60,000 nucleotides of DNA, taken from Rhizobium bangladeshense. Its GTDB lineage: Bacteria > Pseudomonadota > Alphaproteobacteria > Rhizobiales > Rhizobiaceae. The stretch lies in contig NZ_CP071612.1 in assembly GCF_017357245.1 (NCBI RefSeq), forward strand, positions 1-60,000, read 5' to 3'. The notes below the pieces were generated by a model. The model saw nothing but the letters and a program-made list of their open reading frames with translations, made no database searches and was not told the DNA's origin. Numbering within the stretch: the first letter of the stretch is position 1; every line of letters starts with the position of its first letter. This document shows, piece after piece, positions 29,015 through 38,006 of this stretch. Both the position numbers and the translations under genes were made by a program.

Positions 29015-30529
29015 TTATGATTCGCTCTGGCCTATTCCAGCCCTTGCGCACCAATCGCGCAAGGGGGCGAGCGCCTCATGCTCGAGCGCGACGTTCAGAT
29101 AGGTGAGCGTGCGTGGCATATGTTTGAGATAGCCGGGCTTGCCGTCCCGCTGCAGCAGCCGCACCCAGAGACCGGCAAGCTTGCAATTGCGCTGCGCCGA
29201 CATGATCGCCCATGCTTTCAGGAATCCGGCTTCGTCGAAGCCGCCCTGGGCATGGCGAAGCGCCAGATAATCATCCATCAGCTGCCGGAAAAGCTGCGGC
29301 TCGATCGTGACGCGGGCGTCCTGAACGATGGAGGCAAGGTCATAGGCTGTAGGGCCGATCATCGCGTCCTGGAAGTCGATCAGGCCGACCTTTTTGATGC
29401 CTCTCTCCTGCGGCCGCCAGATGATGTTCGGTGAATGGAAATCGCGCAGCAGCAGGTTCTTTTCGGCCGCCGCCAGCTCATCGATCAGCGCGTCCCAGAT
29501 CGCCAGATATTCCTTGCGCTCGCTGTCCGACGGTGCGCTGCCGCGCCTCCAGGCAATGTGCCAGTCGAGCACAAGCTGCACTTCCATCCTCATCGCCGTG
29601 CGATCGAAATCAGGTATGTGATGTGTATGGGTAGCGGAGACCGGTATGTCCTGCGGAAACGGCAAGGAATGAAGATGGGCAAGACAGGCGACGCTTTGCC
29701 GGTAACGCTCAGCGATCGGCCGCCCCTCGTCGTCGAGCACCCCTTCGGTGCCGAGATCCTCGATCAAGAGGATGCCCTGCGCATAATCGACCTTGTAAAT
29801 CTCCGGCGCCGCAAAACCCCGTTCTCGCAGCGCATCGGCAATGGCAACAAAGGGATAGGCGTCCTGTGCCAGATGCGCAACCTTAGGATAGGGCTTGCCG
29901 TCATGGACCGGCGGTCCCTCGGGATGCGGCCGCCAGTCCATCAGGATGGTACGGCGCTCGGCGTTCTCGCGATAGATCGCCTCGTAGGCGCGCAATGAGG
30001 CATCGCCGGTCAGGAAGCGACGTTTGGCATCGGAATAGCCGGCGTCTTCAAGGAAATTGCGGATCGCCAGTACGCGGCGGATGCGCAAGGCCTGTGCGCC
30101 TGCGGCGCTGATCGTCGCCCGGCGGCCGTTGCCTTCATGCGTCAGCGTCAAGGCGATGCGTTCCCCAGGCAATTCGCTCGCGGCCATTTCCGGCCATTCG
30201 ACGAGACAGATGCCGTTCTGCAGGGCTTCGTCGAAACCGAGCTCCGTCAATTCGGCGGGGTCGCCGAGCCGATAGAGATCAAAGTGCGACACCGGGATAC
30301 GCAGATCGTAGGATTGCACCAGCGTAAAGGTCGGGCTCGGGACTTCGAGCCCTTCGTCATCGGCAATGGCACGCAGGATCGCACGGGCGAGCGAGGATTT
30401 GCCGGCGCCGAGATCGCCTGACAGGGCAAGACAATCGCCGGCCTTCAAGGCCAGCGCCAGGTCCTCGCCGAGGCGAAGCGTGGCCGCCTCGTTTTCCAGG
30501 AAAAGCGAGATCGTATCAGCGGTCGTCAT
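29015..30529 (-). CDS. TsaE-AmgK fusion: tRNA t6A ATPase subunit joined to an aminosugar/APH-type kinase
   Basis: A 504-residue fusion. Residues about 1-145 are TsaE, the ATPase of the t6A37 tRNA modification complex, with P-loop GDLGAGKSS at 38-46, SPTFTLVQSY at 65-74 and HFDLYRLGD at 82-90. Residues about 160-500 are an aminoglycoside-phosphotransferase fold like AmgK, which phosphorylates N-acetylmuramate/GlcNAc at C1: catalytic RDFHSPN at 362-368 and metal-binding IDFQDA at 384-389. Separate genes encode these in most bacteria. The ATG at 30529 overlaps the divL stop. The open frame extends 267 bases upstream but is divL shadow. Confidence 0.88.
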   Translation of the reverse strand: MTTADTISLFLENEAATLRLGEDLALALKAGDCLALSGDLGAGKSSLARAILRAIADDEGLEVPSPTFTLVQSYDLRIPVSHFDLYRLGDPAELTELGFDEALQNGICLVEWPEMAASELPGERIALTLTHEGNGRRATISAAGAQALRIRRVLAIRNFLEDAGYSDAKRRFLTGDASLRAYEAIYRENAERRTILMDWRPHPEGPPVHDGKPYPKVAHLAQDAYPFVAIADALRERGFAAPEIYKVDYAQGILLIEDLGTEGVLDDEGRPIAERYRQSVACLAHLHSLPFPQDIPVSATHTHHIPDFDRTAMRMEVQLVLDWHIAWRRGSAPSDSERKEYLAIWDALIDELAAAEKNLLLRDFHSPNIIWRPQERGIKKVGLIDFQDAMIGPTAYDLASIVQDARVTIEPQLFRQLMDDYLALRHAQGGFDEAGFLKAWAIMSAQRNCKLAGLWVRLLQRDGKPGYLKHMPRTLTYLNVALEHEALAPLRDWCARAGIGQSES

Positions 30530-33108
30530 TCGGCGGCGGCGGAATGCGGTATGTTGACCGAGGGGATACGGCAGACCACTGTCGTACCCTTGCCCGGCTC
30601 GCTGTCGATCGTCACGTCGCCATGATGCAGGCTGACGAAACTGTCGACGATCGAGAGGCCGAGGCCGGCACCGCCGCGTTTGCCGCTCTTTGCCCCCGTT
30701 GCAAACCGGTCGAAAACGGTCGCGATCATGTCGGGGGAAATGCCGGGGCCGTGATCGCGGACGGAGAACACGAAATCCGTGCCTTCGCGATGGCATTCCA
30801 GAGAAATCGAGGTGCCTTCCGGCGAAAAATTCGCTGCATTGGCAAGAAGCTTCAGAAGGATCTGCTTCAGCCGCTGCGGATCGGCGATGATGGTGCCGAG
30901 ATAGGCGGGGGCGGTGATTTCGAGCGCGACGCCGCTTTCCTGCAGCCGGTCGGCGATCTGCATCGAGACGTCGTCGAGCAAATCGTTGAGATCAATCTCG
31001 GCATAATTGAGCCGCATGATACCGGCATCGACGGTCGCAAGGTCGAGAATATCGTTGACGAGCGTCAAGAGAACCGAGGACGAGGTCGAGATGTGGTCGA
31101 TATACTCAGCCTGCCGTTCGTTCAGCGGCCCGACGCCCGGCGTGCGCAGGAGGTCGGTGAAGCCGATGATATTCGTCAGCGGTGAGCGAAGCTCATAGGA
31201 AACATGCTGGACGAAGTCGTTCTTCAGCTCATCGGCCTTGCGCAGCGCCTCGTTCTTTTCGGTCAGCGCCCGCTCTGCCCGTACGCTGTCCGTCATGTTG
31301 ACGAAGGTCAGCATGGTCTGCGCGTTCGGCAGCGGGATGACGGCGTAATCGAGCACTAGGCCTGAGAAGAGTTCCAGCGTTCCCTGGCTCGAGCGGCGCT
31401 CGTCGTCGAAGCTGGTGATCAGTTCGGCGAAAGTCTTCCAGCCGTCCGGCCGGTCATAGGACGGCGCGCAGGCCTCGCCCAGCGCACGGATATGGGTGCC
31501 GGGCTTGGCTTCGGTTTCCGTAATCCCCCAGAGTGCGCGGAAGGCTGGATTCGACAGGCGGATACGTCCATCGGGCCCGAATACCGCCACCCCTTCGGAA
31601 AGATGATCGATCGTTTCGCCCTGTACCTTGACCAGCGTGTTGTAGCGTGTTTCGAGATCCACCTGTTCGGTCAGATTTTCGAAAACCCAGGTGGCGCCGC
31701 CCTGCGGATGGGCGGTGGCGAAGACGCGCAGCGTCTGTCCGTTGGGCAGGTGCCAGAGGTCCGATTGCGTGTCGAGTGCGCGATAGACGGAAAGAGCGGC
31801 TTCCTTCCAGCTTTTCCAGTTGAGCTGGTCCGGCAGCTTCTTGGCTGCCCGCAGCCGCTCGAGCAGTTCGCTATTGTCGGGACGGCCCTCAAGGAAGGCG
31901 ATATCAAGTTCCCAGAGCGCGACGAAGGCCTGGTTGTAGAATTGCAGCCGGCGCTCGCCGTCGAAGATGGCGACGGGTGTCGCGAGATGGTCAAGCGTTT
32001 CAGCATGGCTTTTCAGCGTCCGCTCCAGCTCGGCCCGCACCGCCTCTATGTCTGACACGTCGATCGCAATCCCGGCAGAGCCGCCGGGGACCTTGACGTC
32101 GACGACGTCGAAGAATGTGCGATTGCCGCGCACGACGGTCGAGATCTTGTCGTGGAAGGGCGATTCCGGCGTCGTCGTCGCGCGGATGCGCTCGCGCGCC
32201 ACGGTCGTCAGCATCTCGCGGCCTTCATTGATCGCCTGCTGCGGCGAGCGCGCCTCGACTGCGTCGCCATAAGCCTGGTTGACCCAGGTGAGGCGCCCCG
32301 CCGGGTCGCGCTGCCACGCCGGCATGTCGATCGCGTCGAGCATGGTCTGGAAGGCCGAGATCGACGTCATCAGCCGGTCGCGCTCGATCCTGAGTTCGGC
32401 AAGCTCGGCGCGCAAATTGTTGAGCGCCACGAAACGGACGAAGGCGCGTCCGCCGGAAACCCGCCCCTGCGCCTCGAGGATTTCATCACGGATGGTCTCG
32501 ACCACCATATCGAAGCTCTGCGCCGCCTCGCGCAGCCGGTCGATCGCCTTTTCAAGCTCCGAGGCCGAGTGTGACTTCAGCCAGAGGCCGAAGGCCAGGA
32601 ATTCGCCGTCCTGCGGTGCGCCCGTCTCAGGCGGGAGCTGGCCAAGCAGTTCCGGGCGCGAATTGCCGTCCCAGATGACGATGCGCCGGTTCTTGTCGGC
32701 GATCAGCGCCTGATATTGCGAAATGCGCTGCTGGGCATCGGAGAGCGCCGAGCGGATTTCCCGGCTCTCGTTTTCCAGATTGCCGCGCTGGCGCACGAGC
32801 CACAGCGTTGAAAGCAGCGCCGCCGAAATGACGCCGATGACAACGGAAACGCCGACGACCTGTGTGGAGGTGAAGAGGTGAGCCGAGGCCGCCGCCTGCT
32901 GCTCGCTTTGTGCCAGAACTGGCCGCGCCAGTACGGCAAGCGCCGTGCCCGCCGCGCAAATCTTCAGGAAGCGCGCCAATGATCCGTGCTCTTGCTTCGC
33001 GGCCTCGTGTGCCGTGGCAGATTTAAATCCCTTGCCTGCCATGAACGGACGGGGAGTGCGAGCACCATCGTCCGCCTGACCGGTCAGGCTGTTTTTCACT
33101 TCCGACAT
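30526..33108 (-). CDS. divL: DivL-type cell-cycle sensor pseudokinase (PAS-PAS-PAS-HisKA-HATPase)
   Basis: An 860-residue membrane-anchored protein. Two N-terminal hydrophobic segments (about 47-66 and 83-106) are followed by a helical linker, three PAS-like segments (about 250-360, 370-480, 490-610), a HisKA helix and a HATPase domain with intact N, G1 (RDHGPGI) and G2 (GGAGLGLSIV) boxes. The H-box reads HVSYELRSPL with Tyr638 where the phosphorylated His should be. This substitution is the mark of Caulobacter DivL, which binds DivK and controls CckA and so CtrA. The ATG at 33108 was preferred to a TTG at 33132. Confidence 0.87.
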   Translation of the reverse strand: MSEVKNSLTGQADDGARTPRPFMAGKGFKSATAHEAAKQEHGSLARFLKICAAGTALAVLARPVLAQSEQQAAASAHLFTSTQVVGVSVVIGVISAALLSTLWLVRQRGNLENESREIRSALSDAQQRISQYQALIADKNRRIVIWDGNSRPELLGQLPPETGAPQDGEFLAFGLWLKSHSASELEKAIDRLREAAQSFDMVVETIRDEILEAQGRVSGGRAFVRFVALNNLRAELAELRIERDRLMTSISAFQTMLDAIDMPAWQRDPAGRLTWVNQAYGDAVEARSPQQAINEGREMLTTVARERIRATTTPESPFHDKISTVVRGNRTFFDVVDVKVPGGSAGIAIDVSDIEAVRAELERTLKSHAETLDHLATPVAIFDGERRLQFYNQAFVALWELDIAFLEGRPDNSELLERLRAAKKLPDQLNWKSWKEAALSVYRALDTQSDLWHLPNGQTLRVFATAHPQGGATWVFENLTEQVDLETRYNTLVKVQGETIDHLSEGVAVFGPDGRIRLSNPAFRALWGITETEAKPGTHIRALGEACAPSYDRPDGWKTFAELITSFDDERRSSQGTLELFSGLVLDYAVIPLPNAQTMLTFVNMTDSVRAERALTEKNEALRKADELKNDFVQHVSYELRSPLTNIIGFTDLLRTPGVGPLNERQAEYIDHISTSSSVLLTLVNDILDLATVDAGIMRLNYAEIDLNDLLDDVSMQIADRLQESGVALEITAPAYLGTIIADPQRLKQILLKLLANAANFSPEGTSISLECHREGTDFVFSVRDHGPGISPDMIATVFDRFATGAKSGKRGGAGLGLSIVDSFVSLHHGDVTIDSEPGKGTTVVCRIPSVNIPHSAAAE

Positions 33109-33247
33109 CCGCGGTATGTCTCCGTCTTTCAATGTGCCGCATTACGACAAGACATCCCATTTTCGGAGCGGTCGGACGGGGTCCGGCGCCACGAATCAAG
33201 TCTCAAAACAATACTTCGGAAGGGAATCGGCGGGAAGGGAGCGGCCA

Positions 33248-33283
33248 AAAAATAAGCCGCGACATTTGTCAATGCCGCGGCTT
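33248..33283 (-). terminator. Terminator of ahcY
   Basis: 8-bp arms (33254-33261 with 33276-33283) are followed on the minus strand by ATTTTTTGG, a T-rich tail. It separates ahcY from divL. Confidence 0.8.
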
Positions 33284-33311
33284 CTACATCTTGTGGATAT
33301 CGATGAGCCTA

Positions 33312-34712
33312 TCAATATCTGTAGTGGTCGGACTTGAACGGGCCCTGCGGCTTCACGCCAATATAGGCAGCCTGCTCTTCGCTGAGCTGGGTAAGCTTCA
33401 CACCGAGCTTGTCGAGGTGAAGGCGGGCGACCTTCTCATCGAGATGCTTCGGCAGGATGTACACCTTGTTCTCGTACTGGCCGGGCTTGGTGAAGAGCTC
33501 GATTTGAGCCAGCGTCTGGTTGGTGAAGGAAGCCGACATTACAAAGGACGGATGGCCCGTCGCATTGCCGAGGTTGAGCAGACGGCCTTCGGAGAGAAGG
33601 ATGATGCGGTTGCCCTTGGGGAACTCGATCAGGTCGACCTGCGGCTTGACGTTGGTCCACTTGAGGTTACGCAGCGCGGCGACCTCGATTTCATTGTCGA
33701 AATGGCCGATATTGCCGACGATCGCCATGTCCTTCATCTGCCGCATGTGGTCGATGCGGATGACGTCCTTGTTGCCCGTCGTGGTGATGAAGATGTCGGC
33801 CGAGGAAACGACGTCTTCGAGCAGGACGACTTCATAACCGTCCATGGCGGCCTGCAGAGCGCAGATCGGATCGGCTTCCGTGACCTTTACGCGGGCGCCG
33901 GCGCCGGAAAGCGAGGCAGCGGAACCCTTGCCGACATCACCGTAACCGCAGACGACGGCGACCTTGCCGGCCATCATTACGTCCGTGCCGCGGCGGATGC
34001 CGTCGACCAGCGATTCCTTGCAGCCATACTTGTTGTCGAACTTCGACTTGGTGACGGAGTCGTTGACGTTGATCGCGGGGAAGGGCAGCAGGCCCTTCTG
34101 GCTCAGCTGATAGAGGCGGTTGACGCCCGTCGTTGTTTCCTCGGTGACGCCCTTGATCGCGTCGCGCTGCTTGGTGAACCAGCCCGGAGAAGCGGCGAGG
34201 CGCTTCTTGATCTGTGCGAAGAGGATTTCTTCCTCCTCGGAATGCGGATGGGAGAGCACATCCTCGCCGGCCTCGGCGCGGGCGCCGAGCAGGATGTACA
34301 TGGTGGCGTCGCCGCCATCATCGAGAATCATGTTGGAGAGGCCGCCATCCGCCCACTGGAAGATCTTGTCGGTATAGACCCAGTAGTCTTCGAGCGACTC
34401 GCCCTTGATGGCGAAAACCGGAACGCCGGCAGCGGCGATTGCGGCAGCGGCATGATCCTGCGTCGAGAAGATGTTGCAGGAAGCCCAGCGGACTTCGGCG
34501 CCGAGCGCCACCAGCGTTTCGATCAGGACGGCCGTCTGGATGGTCATGTGCAGCGAACCGGTAATGCGCGCGCCTTTCAGCGGCTTTGCCTCGCCGAACT
34601 CCGCGCGGCAGGACATCAGTCCAGGCATTTCGGTTTCGGCGATGGTAATTTCCTTGCGGCCGAAATCCGCAAGCCCGATATCGGCGACGACATAATCTTT
34701 TTCAGTGCTCAT
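33312..34712 (-). CDS. ahcY: Adenosylhomocysteinase
   Basis: Hydrolyses S-adenosylhomocysteine to adenosine and homocysteine, relieving product inhibition of methyltransferases (including CcrM). The 466-residue protein has the NAD-binding [10 protein letters not shown] near residue 254, the N-terminal [11 protein letters not shown] segment and the typical C-terminal KSDHYRY ending. The NAD-independent substrate-domain residues (for example the TQDHAAAA stretch) are intact. Upstream, at 34813-34832, sits a palindrome that resembles the operator of an ArsR-type SAM/SAH-responsive regulator. Confidence 0.97.
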   Translation of the reverse strand: MSTEKDYVVADIGLADFGRKEITIAETEMPGLMSCRAEFGEAKPLKGARITGSLHMTIQTAVLIETLVALGAEVRWASCNIFSTQDHAAAAIAAAGVPVFAIKGESLEDYWVYTDKIFQWADGGLSNMILDDGGDATMYILLGARAEAGEDVLSHPHSEEEEILFAQIKKRLAASPGWFTKQRDAIKGVTEETTTGVNRLYQLSQKGLLPFPAINVNDSVTKSKFDNKYGCKESLVDGIRRGTDVMMAGKVAVVCGYGDVGKGSAASLSGAGARVKVTEADPICALQAAMDGYEVVLLEDVVSSADIFITTTGNKDVIRIDHMRQMKDMAIVGNIGHFDNEIEVAALRNLKWTNVKPQVDLIEFPKGNRIILLSEGRLLNLGNATGHPSFVMSASFTNQTLAQIELFTKPGQYENKVYILPKHLDEKVARLHLDKLGVKLTQLSEEQAAYIGVKPQGPFKSDHYRY

Positions 34713-34812
34713 AGAGGTCTCCAGGCTGAAAACGTCTCAAAATTGGCGCAGGCGCGAGCCAGCGCAGGGCATGTCCGCCGTTTAGCAGGCTTCGCCGGGG
34801 AAGGCAATAAGG

Positions 34813-34840
34813 ATATAAAGAAGTCTTTATATGTTTATAT
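34813..34840. promoter_or_regulatory. Palindromic operator candidate before ahcY (SahR/Met-type)
   Basis: 9-bp arms ATATAAAGA (34813-34821) and TCTTTATAT (34824-34832) are followed by an additional half-site-like TTTATAT ending at 34840. It lies 100 to 128 bases before the ahcY start, in an unusually A+T-rich patch. A near-identical palindrome is known to me as the binding site of ArsR-family regulators of the methionine/SAH cycle in proteobacteria. The regulator is not encoded here. Confidence 0.55.
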
Positions 34841-34855
34841 GAACTCGGTCGACGC

Positions 34856-35131
34856 TTACATTTCTTCGCCGAACTTGTTCTGGATCAGCTGGTCGAGGGC
34901 CTCCAGGGCCTCCTCGGCCTGGCTGCCGCTTGCAGAGACGACGACGCTGGAGCCGGGGCTTGCGGCAAGCATCATCAGCCCCATGATCGAAGTGCCGCCG
35001 ACCGTCATTCCATCCTTCGAGACGGTGATAGCGGCATCGAAGGTCTCGACCATTTGAACGAATTTGGCGGAGGCGCGAGCGTGAAGGCCGCGCTTGTTGA
35101 TGATGAGGAGTTCCCGGGAAAGCGATGTCAT
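34856..35131 (-). CDS. ptsH: HPr, phosphocarrier protein of the regulatory PTS
   Basis: A 91-residue HPr. The phospho-accepting His17 is in RGLHARAS, and Ser48 in GGTSIMGLMML is the site that an HPr kinase would phosphorylate. It lies 9 bases after the EIIA(Man) gene on the same strand. No sugar-transporting EIIB/EIIC is present in the window, so this HPr probably serves the nitrogen/regulatory PTS, which takes phosphate from EI-Ntr (PtsP) encoded elsewhere. Confidence 0.93.
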   Translation of the reverse strand: MTSLSRELLIINKRGLHARASAKFVQMVETFDAAITVSKDGMTVGGTSIMGLMMLAASPGSSVVVSASGSQAEEALEALDQLIQNKFGEEM

Positions 35132-35140
35132 GAGGCGCCG

Positions 35141-35542
35141 TTATTTTCCGCTGAGCACGCGGCTCGCGACATTGATATATTTCCGCCCGGCTTCGGAAGC
35201 CTCCACCAGCGCCTTCTCCATGTTGTTCTCGCCGCGCACGCCGGCGAGCTTGATCAGCATCGGCAGGTTCATGCCGGCAATGACTTCAGTGTGGCCGCTG
35301 CTCATGACCGAGATGGCGAGGTTGGACGGCGTGCCGCCGAACATGTCGGTCAGGATGACGACGCCATGGCCGTCGTCGGCACCCGAAACGGCTTGCAGAA
35401 TGTCCTGCCGTCTCTGGTCCATATCGTCTTCGGGGCCAATACAGACCGTCTCGATAAATTTCTGAGGACCGACGACGTGCTCGACAGCATGGCGAAACTC
35501 TTCAGCCAGCTTGCCATGAGTGACAAGCACAAGTCCGATCAT
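35141..35542 (-). CDS. EIIA component of the mannose family (regulatory PTS)
   Basis: A 133-residue EIIA(Man)-type protein. His9 in LVLVTHGKLA is the likely phosphorylation site, and DMFGGTPSNLA near residue 68 is the family signature. No EIIB or EIIC domain is fused or adjacent, so the protein cannot transport a sugar alone. In rhizobia and Brucella such an orphan is thought to transmit phosphorylation state to other regulators. The ATG at 35542 was chosen over an 18-residue longer frame. Confidence 0.92.
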   Translation of the reverse strand: MIGLVLVTHGKLAEEFRHAVEHVVGPQKFIETVCIGPEDDMDQRRQDILQAVSGADDGHGVVILTDMFGGTPSNLAISVMSSGHTEVIAGMNLPMLIKLAGVRGENNMEKALVEASEAGRKYINVASRVLSGK

Positions 35543-35692
35543 GATATTACTGCTCCCATATACGCAAACGGTGGCCCCAATATCGCAATGCAGCAATTAC
35601 GTCCACCGGTGGGGGCACATCTTGGCCATGAAAAGCCGAAGTGCAAGATAAAAATGCAAATATATAAGGCAGATTGATCAATCTGGACGGCC

Positions 35693-36142
35693 TCAATCTC
35701 CGATATCAGGGGCTTTTGCCATCAGGATTGCAAGCGGTGAAGACACGCCAGTGAGCAACCGCAATGCGGGAAGTGAAAAACCGGCGGAAAGACTGACGAT
35801 TTCACCCTCGGGGGGAACGCGGTTTTCGCCGGAAGCGCTGCCGGGAAGCACGGCATAATGCATGGCCGCCTGAGGAATATGATGCTGCCGAACGATGCCG
35901 GTGCCGCGAAGTTCGATCAGCCCGGCGATCGACGGCGGGCAGGTGGCGATCACCGTGCCGGACTCCCCCGACAGAAGCACCTGATCATCGGCAACGAGCG
36001 CGGTGAAGAGCCCGAGGCGTCGCGCCTCGGTCATGCAGGTGAAGGCCAGCATCGATTTCCCCCAGCCCGAGGGGCCGCTGAACAGCAGCCCCGTCCGGCC
36101 GACGACGATCGCCGTCGCATGGATGTTGGCGGCCTCCGTCAT
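35693..36142 (-). CDS. hprK: HPr kinase/phosphorylase, short alphaproteobacterial form
   Basis: A 149-residue protein corresponding to only the C-terminal catalytic domain of Gram-positive HprK (about 310 residues). Walker A is GPSGWGKS at 23-30, and Asp52/Asp53 in VADDQV fit the catalytic Asp. The short form is common in alphaproteobacteria. It is expected to phosphorylate HPr on Ser48. The gene overlaps the chvG stop by 4 bases (ATGA) and lies 150 bases before the EIIA gene, whose message may start separately. Confidence 0.92.
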   Translation of the reverse strand: MTEAANIHATAIVVGRTGLLFSGPSGWGKSMLAFTCMTEARRLGLFTALVADDQVLLSGESGTVIATCPPSIAGLIELRGTGIVRQHHIPQAAMHYAVLPGSASGENRVPPEGEIVSLSAGFSLPALRLLTGVSSPLAILMAKAPDIGD

Positions 36143-37974
36143 GTCGCTGGATCGAGGGGCAGGGCGAGGATAAAGCGCGCTCCAAGCACCTGCCCGCTCT
36201 CGGCGTCTACGATGTTCTCTGCTCTAAGCGACCCGCCATGCGCCTCGGCGATCTGGCGGCTGATCGACAGGCCGAGGCCCGAATTCTGGCCGAAGCCTTC
36301 CGATTCCGGCCGGTCAGTGTAAAAGCGCTCAAAAATACGATCGATGTTTTCCGCCTGGATGCCGGGACCGTTGTCTTCAATGGTGGTGATACAGCGCGAT
36401 CGTGTCCGCAGCAGCCGCACGGTAATCCTGCCGTCTTTTTCGGGGACGAAGGAGCGGGCGTTCTCGATCAGGTTGGTGACGATCTGGCCGATGCGCAGAT
36501 CGTGACCATTGACGACGAAGCGCGTCTTGATGTTCGGCTTGCGTTCGACGACATAGTCGATCTCCACCTGCTTCTTGCTGCCTCTGATCTGGCGCGACAC
36601 CTCGATCAGATCGCGAAGCAGCACCTCCATGTCGATGGAGGCAGCGTCGACGCGTGCGAGTTCGGCATCGAGCCGCGAGGCGTCGGAAATGTCGCTGATC
36701 AGGCGATCGAGACGGCGGACATCGTGCTGGATGACGTCAAGGAGCCGTTTCTTGGAATCCTCCGACCTGGCGAGCGGCAGCGTTTCGACGGCGCTTCGCA
36801 GCGAGGTCAGCGGGTTCTTGAGCTCGTGGCTGACATCGGCGGCAAAGCTCTCGATCGCGTCGATGCGGTCATAAAGGGCTGTCGTCATCTCGCGCAAGGC
36901 GATGGAGAGGTTGCCGATTTCGTCCTGGCGAGCGGAAAAGTCCGGAATTTGCTCACGTGTCTTGGCGCCGCGGCGAACGCGAATGGCGGCTGCCGAAAGA
37001 CGGCGCAGCGGATTGGCGATCGTCGACGAGAGCACCAGCGACAGCAGTACGTTGACGAGCGTAGCCACACCGAAGACGCGCATGATGGCCAGCCGTTCGG
37101 CATGAACGATGTTGTCGATATCGCCCGCCTGCGTCGACAACAGCAGCACGCCGAGTACGGCGCGGAAGCGCTGGATCGGCACGGCGACGGACACGATGAG
37201 TTCGCCTTTCTCGGTGGTGCGCACGACCGCGCCGCGCACGCCGGTCAGCGCATTCATCACCTCGGGATAGATCGACCCGTCACCGCCCGGCGCTTCCTTG
37301 TAGAGCGGTAGATTGCCAGGCTGCAGCGCCTTGTTGAACAGCGTCGCGAACCAATCGCTCCAGGTCTGCTTCTCTTCCTCGACCGGCGGAAGGTCGAAGC
37401 GCAGCACCTGGCCGCGCGAATAGAGGTGACGTGAATCGAGCAGCAGATTGGCGTCGGCATCGAAGATGCGGGCGCGCGTGCGCGTCGGCGAAATCAGCCG
37501 GCGCAGGACCGGCGCAACCTTCTCCGGATCGATCGGAAATTCCAGATCCTCGTCATTCGGCACCGGCGTGATGCTCTGGCCGGCCTGCAGCTCGAGCAGC
37601 TTCTGCGGATCGATGGTGATCGAGTTCGTATCGACGGATGCCGAGGCCGAAACGGCGCCGGCGATGATCTCGCCCTGCGTCAGAAGGCTTTCGGCGCGGG
37701 CATCGATCAAGCCCTCGCGGAACTGGTTGAGATAAAGGATGCCGCCGACGAGCACCACCAGCGCGACGAGATTGAAGAACAGGATGCGCCGCGTCAGGCT
37801 CGAAAACACCGCATTGCCGAAGATGCGCCGGATCAGCGTGAAGGGATGCGACCAACGGCGGCCCCGGATGCGACGGGTGCTCACGCCCTCCGCATCGTCT
37901 ATATCCCTTTCTTGCACCAACTGTGCCAATGACAGGCCCTTTCGAAAGGTTGGGCCGGATAAACCGGCCGGCAA
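36139..37974 (-). CDS. chvG: ChvG/ExoS-type sensor histidine kinase
   Basis: The membrane sensor of the ChvG-ChvI system, which in rhizobia and Agrobacterium responds to acidity and envelope state and controls exopolysaccharide and virulence or symbiosis genes. First membrane segment about residues 64-83, a periplasmic domain of about 210 residues, second segment about 297-320, HAMP, then HisKA with His383 in VSHELKNP and a HATPase domain (DNGPGI, SGLGLSI). The start is uncertain: the 611-residue frame begins with TTG at 37974, and GTG codons at 37917 and 37884 are alternatives. Confidence 0.93.
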   Translation of the reverse strand: MPAGLSGPTFRKGLSLAQLVQERDIDDAEGVSTRRIRGRRWSHPFTLIRRIFGNAVFSSLTRRILFFNLVALVVLVGGILYLNQFREGLIDARAESLLTQGEIIAGAVSASASVDTNSITIDPQKLLELQAGQSITPVPNDEDLEFPIDPEKVAPVLRRLISPTRTRARIFDADANLLLDSRHLYSRGQVLRFDLPPVEEEKQTWSDWFATLFNKALQPGNLPLYKEAPGGDGSIYPEVMNALTGVRGAVVRTTEKGELIVSVAVPIQRFRAVLGVLLLSTQAGDIDNIVHAERLAIMRVFGVATLVNVLLSLVLSSTIANPLRRLSAAAIRVRRGAKTREQIPDFSARQDEIGNLSIALREMTTALYDRIDAIESFAADVSHELKNPLTSLRSAVETLPLARSEDSKKRLLDVIQHDVRRLDRLISDISDASRLDAELARVDAASIDMEVLLRDLIEVSRQIRGSKKQVEIDYVVERKPNIKTRFVVNGHDLRIGQIVTNLIENARSFVPEKDGRITVRLLRTRSRCITTIEDNGPGIQAENIDRIFERFYTDRPESEGFGQNSGLGLSISRQIAEAHGGSLRAENIVDAESGQVLGARFILALPLDPAT

Positions 37975-38006
37975 CCTTCAAACATTTCCAGCTGTGCCGC
38001 TCGGGC

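Noticed and set aside
33132..35057. Long plus-strand frame across ahcY and HPr (641 codons)
   Set aside because: Antisense to two well-identified genes with no family similarity.
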